A DNA stretch of 64,000 nucleotides, from positions 62,001-126,000 of the forward strand of contig QNQO01002050.1 of assembly GCA_003290165.1 (NCBI GenBank), read 5' to 3'. This DNA is from Berberis thunbergii. Taxonomy: Eukaryota > Streptophyta > Magnoliopsida > Ranunculales > Berberidaceae. Under the pieces are notes generated by a model. It worked only from the letters and a program-made list of their open reading frames with translations. It searched no databases and was not told where the DNA came from. The translations under genes were made by a program, and so were the position numbers. How positions within the stretch are numbered: the stretch's first letter is position 1; each line of letters begins with the position of its first letter. Positions 57,213-64,000 of this stretch are shown one piece after another.

Positions 57213-57276
57213 GGTTGCAAGCATATACCAGAGCATCAACAAGCGTCAGTCTGCCTTCGACATCAGTATTGTTGAC
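57199..57276 (-). pseudogene. Captured exon of leucine aminopeptidase (M17)
   Basis: After an acceptor (TTTCTGCAG) the exon reads VNNTDVEGRLTLVDALVYAC, NQGVEK and stops at a GTATC donor. It is the NTDAEGRLxLADALxYA motif of M17 aminopeptidases, which supplies metal-binding Asp and Glu; here the two Ala of AEGRLTLA are Val. A tandem duplication overlaps its donor (57137-57212). Confidence 0.85.
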
Positions 57277-58118
57277 CTGCAGAAAAAACGATTCCAATAA
57301 ATCAAACTTACATGGAACAGAAACAGATCAAAACAACTCTGTCCCAAGCCAAGACAACACCTTGCCAGGACTCTTTGCCATTATGCTCCACTTGCAAAAC
57401 ACAATTCGACCTGCAGAATTCAATTTGGCCATAAATGAAAAAAACAACAAATCTACCTAGGAATCTGAAGGTATATATCACAACAAAGAATTTAGATTGT
57501 ATAAATGCTAAGAATAAAATCCAAATTATCCAGCGTCGAATTCCAAGTTTCTTTTCAATGGGGTCTCCTAGGGTATTTAAAGTGACACCAATTAATATTC
57601 ATGTCACTGATAATGGAGAATCTCAAACTGTCCACCCAGGTGTAGACAATCTAGACTCCATTACAGACATTCGCATGTGGAGCACAGCACACGGTATCAT
57701 AATGGGCTTTGCCGATTGGAAACTATACACCTAAACTAACAAGAGTTAGAAATCACAAAGTCAAAAATCAAGGACAGTAAAAGTTCATCAGGAGGTTGAT
57801 GAAATGCTAATGATTTCGGTCGGCTTAAAGTGATATTAGACAACAAAGGTTGGCTGGACTAACAAATGGGACATGTGAGTCTGCAGAATGTATTAGCTGT
57901 CAAAATAAACCAGAGTTGTGTGATTTCCTCAGAACAGAACTAATGTGATAGAGAAACCAACTGAAGAATAAGTAGGATGCAAGAAGCAAATTCAGTTCAT
58001 AGTTGGATAGAGACAGTTTGGTGAAAGTGAGGTCTCCTTCTAATCTAAATTATCCAAGTGCAAACATAATTACATGACAGAACTATTGCTAACAAGTTTT
58101 TTTTATGATAAACTGCAG
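57277..58118. other. Stretch without recognised gene in R3
   Basis: A plus-strand frame of 99 codons (57435-57731) has no family resemblance and no coding-like signal; treated as chance. Confidence 0.35.
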
Positions 58119-58505
58119 TTGTCATTGTTTGGCTCCATAATAACAATTGGTGCTATCACAAGTGGCCGAATTGCTGATTTTATTGGACGGAAAGGGGTAG
58201 GTATTTACGAGTACAGTTAGATTCAGCATCTGCCCAGTGTTCGTTTCTAACCACAATGGTATTTCAAATGAGCAGGCAATGAGAATGTCAGCAGCCTTTT
58301 GCATTGCAGGATGGCTTGCTATCTACTTATCCAAGGTTGGCCTATCTGAAATATGTTTTTGAGTTTTACTTAAATTGACAAGAAATGCTGCCAGAACATT
58401 TCAATCTTATTCATTCATGATTGATTTCAATGAAGGGAGCTCTATTGCTCGAAACTAGACGATTCTTAATTCACTGGATATGGAATTGGAGTTTTCTCCT
58501 ATGAG
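58119..58505 (+). pseudogene. Captured fragment of an ERD6-like sugar transporter
   Basis: Three exons with good splice sites: 58119-58196 (LSLFGSIITIGAITSGRIAD, FIGRKG), 58276-58335 (AMRMSAAFCIAGWLAIYLSK) and 58436-58505 (GALLLETRRF, then frameshifted). It matches the second and third helices of plant ERD6-like monosaccharide transporters (SLFGSxxTIGAxxGAxxSGxIADxxGRKGAMRxSxxFCIxGW). Five residues of the helix-2 region (MIGAI) are missing. It points against the other R3 fragments. Confidence 0.85.
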
Positions 58506-58557
58506 GTATGTAAAATATTTAACTTTAAAATGTGGCAATGACGGTTATGTTAGTGGC

Positions 58558-58620
58558 ACTGATCGCAGGCATCCTCACAGAGATTCGATAGAAGCAGGCA
58601 TCCTCACAGAGATTCGAAAC
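58558..58620. repeat. Tandem duplication of a 24-bp word
   Basis: CAGGCATCCTCACAGAGATT followed by CGA occurs twice, at about 58568 and 58594. Confidence 0.85.
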
Positions 58621-58825
58621 AAAGCTTAGAAGTTGATTATTCAAGTGTGATTATCTAGGGTGTGCACTAATCGCAATGCAACAATATGCTGACAGAGATG
58701 ATTGTATTGAAAAGTTTCACTTAAATAAAGATACTCTTAATTTTACCAAATTCTGTTTTTAATGCTTGAAACAACAAATGTTTTAACACCCAAGTAAAAG
58801 TAAATTCAAATGGAAAATTTACCTC

Positions 58826-58938
58826 CTCAATCAACTCCAAGCAGGGCAGCAGGGCATAACCCAGCAGAGACGACAGTAGCAGATCCACTAGAAGAACCTC
58901 CAGAGATCTTTGTTGGATCGTAAGGATTCCTAGGAGGC
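58826..58938 (-). pseudogene. Captured fragment of a fatty-acid-amide-hydrolase-like amidase
   Basis: On the minus strand an exon reads PPRNPYDPTKISGGSSSGSA, TVVSAGLCPAALLGVD and then meets a stop. This is the amidase signature GGSSSGSAxxVxAGLCxxALGxDGGGS with its first catalytic Ser region; the flanking NPxDPxxxxGGSSSG is that of plant FAAH. One inserted Leu (AALLGVD) and the stop at the GGGS position break it. Confidence 0.75.
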
Positions 58939-59005
58939 CTGAAATAGAAATTTTGATGCCAACAAGCACGATGTTATCAATTTTCTGAAAAAGTAAGACA
59001 CACAC

Positions 59006-59365
59006 TAAACAAGAATTAAATAATTGTTATTATCTAAGCAATTGGTTGAGAAGGGAAGAATTTACTTCAATTTAGACATGAGATTCCTTAATAGTCATAA
59101 AAACAGATGTGAAACCTTGTAAAAGTAGTTATGAAGGTATTTACAACAATGAGGGTAATTTAGGTCTGTATTTCTTGAAACTGATATTTGTGAATTCAAT
59201 CAAACATTCAGTTTTTGCATCAATTTGTCGATGTAGCCAGAAAGTTTTTAACTTCAAGATAAGTTATGTACTTATGTGCTCTTTTCACATCAGCCAGAAT
59301 GGCAATCTCCTATTTTACCGGAACTCCTCTTGTGAAATTTTTTATCCATACATAAAGAAATAAAG
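59006..59365. other. Stretch without recognised gene in R3
   Basis: Nothing beyond chance frames. Confidence 0.3.
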
Positions 59366-59480
59366 CATTCCATTCTCACCATTGAGAAGATTCCATTCTC
59401 ACCATTGAGAAGATCAAGCATTTCATTTTTTATCAATTGAACATTCCATTCTCACCATTGAGAAGATCATGCATTTCGTT
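59366..59480. repeat. Three copies of a 25-bp word
   Basis: ATTCCATTCTCACCATTGAG then AAGAT occurs near 59367, 59392 and 59446, the last two followed by (A)CAAGCATTTC / CATGCATTTC. Confidence 0.85.
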
Positions 59481-60189
59481 TTTGCACCACATAAAGAGCA
59501 ATTTTGTGAACAATCTTTCAAAACCATTTGGTCTTAGATGATTTGAGTATGGTACAATGATGACTGAGAACTCTATTCAATTAGAAGTATAAGAAACACT
59601 AAAATGAATCTAAAAAAAAAGATTTGAACTATACGAAATGAATACTTATCTATTATTCTAGTATTCAGTTTTCGACTACTTTGTAGAGCAAATAAGCACA
59701 AATCCTAAAAACATATGACAAAAAACATACCTCTGAAACAAGCCTGAATGCAATTTCACAATATTCACCATTTAATGGCCTGAAGGCACAGAGATGTTAC
59801 AAGCTACACAACACGAACAAGCATATGACAAGTCATTTATGTACTAAGCCTTGGGTTTCAAACCTGGAAAACAACTCACATTTTCTGACAAACATGAGGA
59901 TTTTCCTATTATCAGCAAAACATAGGAAATTGAAGCACTTGTTAACAAACCACACATGCTTCAACAAGGAAGGTGTACTATTACAGAGCTTGATGTAAGT
60001 ACGAGACAACGACACACCAAAAAACCAACCGGTCTGACCTTCTTGCAGTTTGAAAGTAAAACTATGTTTCAATCCCCCTAACAATTAAGTCATATATTCC
60101 AACCAGATGTTGGCTTCTAAGCGTGGTCTTTGGTGTAACCCTGACAAAGAAGGCTTTGTGGCATAGGGTGGGTGGAGGACATGTACTTG
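59481..60189. other. Stretch without recognised gene in R3
   Basis: No exon or transposon end recognised. Confidence 0.3.
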
Positions 60190-60312
60190 TTCTTAAAATA
60201 AACATGATTTAACATGGAAAATCAAATATGGCTATGTAATTGATGATCCTCAGAATATCCTAGTTCTTAAAATAAACATGATTTAACATGGAGAATCAAT
60301 TATGGCTATTTA
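60190..60312. repeat. Duplication of a 50-bp word
   Basis: GTTCTTAAAATAAACATGAT then TTAACATGGA(A/G)AATCAA occurs at about 60191 and 60264, 73 bp apart. Confidence 0.85.
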
Positions 60313-60426
60313 CAAAGAATTACATACAAAAATAAAACAGTGATAATCGGATCAAATCAGGAAGAGCATATGTATAATTTTTAACAGTTTTAGAAATGGG
60401 AGTGAGTTAAGTGTATGTAGCAGACC

Positions 60427-60638
60427 TTGAGGAGTTAAGAGGGACGGAAGCCACCCATCCACAGGAAACATCGCTCAGCTGGAGTTATCCACATACCGGT
60501 GATGATATGGAAGATGTCGGACTTTGCTGCAATGCCATTAAGATGGAATATCTCATCGTAATGGGCTAAGTGTCCATCCAGTATCAATCTGAGATCACCA
60601 TCAGATAGGTGTGCTTGTAATGCTGTCCGGAGCTCTGA
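60427..60638 (-). pseudogene. Captured fragment of a TGA-type bZIP factor (DOG1 domain)
   Basis: On the minus strand the frame reads ELRTALQAHLSDGDLRLILD, GHLAHYDEIFHLNGIAAKSD, IFHIITGMWITPAERCFLWM, GGFRPS and then a stop where S-E-L-L is expected. This is the DOG1 domain block that all TGA factors share (HYDEIFRxKxxAAKxDVFHxxxGMWxTPAERCFLWxGGFRPSELL), closest from memory to the TGA9/TGA10 subgroup. The bZIP DNA-binding part is not present here. TGA factors work with NPR1 and ROXY proteins in defence and flower development. Confidence 0.85.
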
Positions 60639-61124
60639 ATATCAAATACAAATGGAATGTGAGGGACTCACAACTCTGATTGCTTGTTGCAACATTTCAA
60701 AGCTGAAAATTTTACAAACTCCAAATTTACTGAGGTATTTTCAAATTGCAAACTTACCAAACAATTTGCAAATTGCCATCATACCAACTTGCAAGCACCT
60801 CCTGCCAAGCCATTATAAAACGCAAACCGCTCAATTTCCAGCAAAAAACTTGACCAATCAGCAAATGAAAAATCACAGAACAACATCCATATCCCTCCAC
60901 ACAACAAGTTGAAAACAGAGCATAGCAGAGCACCCTGTCCAGCTCGCTGCGAAGATGGCAGAGCGCTCCATTTCCAATAGAACGCTCCATTGTTTTCTTG
61001 TTTACATGTAGCGTAGATCAATTTAAGATGATTAAGAAACAATTGTGAATGTATTGGGATTCCAAATTAGTTTTGAAAACGAGTTATATAATGTTATCAC
61101 CAACTTTGATGAGGGCTTTACCTG
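60639..61124. other. Stretch without recognised exon
   Basis: Lies between the TGA fragment and the Gly/Ser-rich exon; probably intron. Frames of 78-87 codons on the minus strand show no family pattern. Confidence 0.3.
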
Positions 61125-61612
61125 TGCTTGATACCCGGATTCCGTGGGGAAGAGATCTGAGGCATGGAGCTATGATCACCTTGCTGCTGGTTCATCATCT
61201 CATGATGATTAGCTGAAAAAACTAATGGAGAAGGAGCACCACTACCACTACCGCTGCCTTGCATAGTCGTCGTTGGTGGTGGTGAGATCTGAAGCATCCT
61301 GGTGAAGATTTTCTGCCATATTGTCTAGACAAGCAATTCAAACATTTACTTAATTTTTTGGAAAACTTGGCTAAGAAGAAGATGAACATAAAAACTTACC
61401 ATGGAACATTGAAAGCCAAAGCTTTATTGACAACAGCATTATCCATTGCATTGTCGTTAAGTGGTTCGTACATCATTGCATACACCACGATCCCAATAAC
61501 TGGAGATGAAGAAGAAGGCGCATTTCTTCCATTGACATTGACACCACCATTACCTCCTCCTCCCAAATGCAAATCAGATATATTTCGAAACCCTTCTATG
61601 CCTTAAAAGTTG
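61125..61612 (-). pseudogene. Two exon-like pieces, Gly/Ser-rich, gene unknown
   Basis: The exon to the donor at about 61400 reads ISDLHLGGGGGNGGVNVNGR, NAPSSSPVIGIVVYAMMYEP, LNDNAMDNAVVNKALAFNVP. The next, about 61330-61122, reads LQISPPPTTTMQGSGSGSGA, PSPLVFSANHHEMMNQQQGD, HSSMPQISSPRNPGIKHR and ends at a GTAAAG donor. The text looks like the disordered N-terminus of a transcription factor and could belong to the same source gene as the TGA fragment downstream, but nothing proves it. Confidence 0.4.
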
Positions 61613-62904
61613 CATCTGTACATACAAAACAAACATCCATAAGATCACAAAAGAGAGAAAACCATTCAACATGTATATACATATGAAAAAATATGAACAA
61701 GAGAATATAGTACATCCCATTGTTGAACTTGTCCTGATCCATAGATCATAAAAAATATAACAAGTTTGAATCAATTTTTTTTTTTTTATGATGGGGAGGT
61801 CTTGAGTTCTGATAAAATGGTATGAGATACCATGTTTGATATCTCACACCATTCAAGCTTCCCTATATGATTATGATTGTAGTCCTCAAAATGGCAAACT
61901 CACTTTGAAAAGCTTGTCTATAAAATTAAACATTCCTAGTATGAAAATGCGGCAAAAAATTAAACATGGCTACTGCAAGTTCAAAACACAATGACTCTTG
62001 TAGTTTTCGATGTTCAAAATGAAAATAACTCCAGACGAGACAAGCCATGATATGAATAATGACAAGTTCAAATTCAAATGCTCGTTTTGTTCTGGATAAA
62101 AATAAAAGATAAAAGGAAAATAACCAATCTGCATCTAAGTCTGCTGTCAAAATCATCCTAGATGGAACAACACAAAATTATATCTAAGACAGACCATCAG
62201 TTACACCTTGATGGCATACTTTTTCATGGGGAAATACATCTCTTTTTCTTCTCTCTCTCTGTCTTCAGAGAATCCTGCAATAGACCATATTGTAATTAGT
62301 TAGTGAAAAGTTTTTTAATTCTAATCAATGAAAAAATTTTCATAAGGCAGAAACTTGGTAAACAATCTCAGATAAAAAATCCATTAAAAAAAACTTGTTC
62401 TAAACCAATCAAGTGAATGAAAAAGGGATCTATTGCAAAATCTGATCAAGGAATCTAACTGAAACAGTAAAAAAGTGAACTATAAGTGCAATTTTAGATT
62501 TTAACTTCAGTGACAATGGAATAGTGTCACTTCTTTTTCTTTTATACCAAGAATGAAATTAGTGTTGCCTAAAGAAATTCATCTGAGAGAAACTTGTTAC
62601 TGAAGTACACCATGATTGTGTACAAATTCAACTGATGTACACAGAAGTAAATGCAAACAACTTTAACTGAAATAGGAAGCTGAATAATGTTATACTTACT
62701 CTGAAAGGACAATTACTCACAGAGTAAAGTAACTTGAGAAACTTTTAAAGCCTGAGTTTGATTTAATCCAATCAGTGCCCTTGATCCTTGATGCCGGTTT
62801 TGTGTTGATGTAAGACATATCTGAGTAACATATTACAAGCTCCATTATCTTACAAAAAAGGGGATTTTTCAATTAAACAAATGGAAATTTGATACATACC
62901 TGCT
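61613..62904. other. Stretch without recognised gene in R3
   Basis: AT-rich; a CT-rich tract at 62245-62270 and a T13 run at 61766. No exon recognised. Confidence 0.3.
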
Positions 62905-63285
62905 CACCTAGTTGAATGAATGGAACCAAATATACTTCTGTGGTTGAATATTGCTTTCTGCAGCAGTTGAAATAAAGGGCTTATCCAAGGCAAACATACT
63001 TCCTACATTGAGTGGAGATTTTATCTTCAAACAGAAATAGGTATTAAGTTTTATTGAATTGAAAGAATCCAGTAAAAGAAGTTAACCTGAAAAGATTGGC
63101 CAGAGAATTTGCTCGACCCACAAAAGAAAATTGATCTTTACACCATCGCTATCAACTAGGCCAATTTGTTTCCTCTGCAAGCTACCAAATTCTCCTTGAA
63201 TTTCCAGTGACCCAATTGATTGGATCCTGAAATTCTCCTTGAATTTCCAGTGACCCAATTGATTGGATCCTGAACACAAGGAAAG
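62905..63285 (-). pseudogene. Captured exons, possible OB-fold nucleic-acid-binding protein
   Basis: The exon about 63285-63092 reads IRIQSIGSLEIQGEFGSLQR, KQIGLVDSDGVKINFLLWVE, QILWPIF and ends CAG/GTTAAC. The exon about 63010-62908 reads GSMFALDKPFISTAAESNIQ and, in a second frame, TEVYLVPFIQLGEQV. The succession (beta-rich, D-x-DG-x-KI-x-FLLW) resembles an RPA/MEIOB-like OB fold. The start of the first exon is tandemly duplicated (43 bp, 63190-63272), which repeats SIGSLEIQGEF. Confidence 0.35.
63190..63272. repeat. 43-bp tandem duplication within an exon
   Basis: TTCTCCTTGAATTTCCAGTG then ACCCAATTGATTGGATCCTG occurs at about 63191 and 63234, back to back. Confidence 0.9.
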
Positions 63286-64000
63286 GTTGGACCATAGAAA
63301 ATAATAGTTTGTTAAAGCAGATCAGTCACACATAACACATTCCTTCAAAAATGCCAGAAGTAGAATTTTATCATAATCTTAGTTATGCCTGCAGTATCAA
63401 GCAACTGAATCTTGAATGTTAACAAGTCAAATGTGAATAGAAGATGATACTGGTAATAATTTGATACATGATTGCCAGACTAAGGCTTTGAAACCAAAAC
63501 CTCTTTCAATTATGTTAGCAGACTTTTTTTCTTTTGAATTATTTGAATGGTAGAGAGTCAAATATTGAAGAATGAAAAGAAATTATCTTACCTTGCATAA
63601 AAGGAATATGAAGCCCCATTATTAACAACGGTAATTGAGATGGAAGAAAAGGCATCTTAGCAAAACTGAGCTCCTAGAAGCATTGCATCTTCGTCTTGAT
63701 TCCGAATGCAAAGAAAAAGTGTGACCATAACATCGGAAGAAAGCTAAGCCTGTAAAGTCCTTGGGAACCTACATAAAAGGCATGTTAGGCTAGATCTTTC
63801 ACAAAATGCATCAAGCCTCAAAACATGCGAGGCATGTGCACCAGTTGAAGCTTGACAGAGGGTACATGTGTACATTAAAGCTGCCAAGAACACAATTGAG
63901 TTTATAATACCTCAACAACTGAAAACCATGTATGGTCCTTGCTTCCCGAACATAAAATCAAATCCTAAAAGCAGTGAATATAAGTCATGAATTGAATATG
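63286..64000. other. End of window, nothing recognised
   Basis: No exon, repeat array or CACTA terminus seen up to the last base, so R3 continues outside. Confidence 0.35.

Larger units (their letters stand above)
53393..64000 (-). mobile_element. CACTA element copy R3, runs past the window end
   Basis: The terminus CACTACACCAAAAATGGCCA at 53393 is followed by the subterminal array and the same T-tract/GCTATCAAATGACT word as in R2. No opposite terminus was found up to 64000. It contains fragments of a folate-biopterin transporter, condensin CAP-D3, leucine aminopeptidase, ERD6-like transporter, FAAH amidase and TGA factor. Orientation is taken as minus because the visible end is of the right type (CCATTAGCAACGG). 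The flanking bases are TTC. R3 is next to or inside R1. Confidence 0.8.

Overview
The window is nuclear DNA of a flowering plant. The evidence is AT-rich sequence, spliced plant-type exons (GT...AG introns), plant-specific genes in fragments (phototropin, PIN, chromomethylase, RDR6, TGA factor, ERD6-like transporter) and plant transposon families (CACTA/En-Spm, Ty3/gypsy with a tRNA-Asp type primer site, hAT, L1-type LINE). The species cannot be told from the sequence. There is no sign of organelle, bacterial or viral genome.

Only one gene looks intact: an eight-exon gene on the minus strand (31624-35328) for a DUF3326 protein with a plastid-like N-terminus. Almost everything else is transposon.

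The dominant content is one family of CACTA elements with terminal repeat CACTACACC(A)n and subterminal arrays of a ~20-bp palindromic motif (CCACGG...AAACCGTGG). Four copies are visible. L (plus strand, left end not seen, right end 19259) has a decayed TNP2 transposase, a TNPA-like second gene and then a train of host-gene fragments. R1 (minus, end at 35594) shares its last 3.2 kb with L in inverted orientation. R2 (39013-51956, complete, 3-bp target duplication TGT) is nested in R1. R3 starts at 53393 and runs off the window. Together they carry intron-containing fragments of about 19 recognisable host genes: TURAN/ALG1-like, clathrin heavy chain, ACA Ca2+-ATPase, RDR6-like, NUP1, PIN, an amino-acid permease, chromomethylase, prohibitin, golgin, urease, NAT transporter, phototropin, folate-biopterin transporter, condensin CAP-D3, leucine aminopeptidase, ERD6-like transporter, FAAH amidase and a TGA bZIP. 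Nearly all lie in the sense orientation of the element.

Region by region: 0.8-2.1 kb is the 3' part of a LINE. 3.5-19.26 kb is L. 19.26-19.78 kb is the end of a second CACTA family into which L inserted. 20.5-27 kb is decayed LTR-retrotransposon material (gag-like coiled-coil ORF, tandem repeats, gypsy integrase, LTR and primer site). 27.5-31.4 kb holds a duplicated repeat, two non-autonomous hAT elements and a near-perfect foldback element. 31.6-35.3 kb is the host gene. 35.6-53.4 kb is R1 with R2 nested inside it. 53.4-64 kb is R3 and its captured fragments.

The most notable signal is this gene-capturing, module-swapping CACTA family, including captured pieces of the plant's own silencing machinery (RDR6-like and chromomethylase), and two equivalent element ends facing each other across a 16.3-kb block with the intact host gene.
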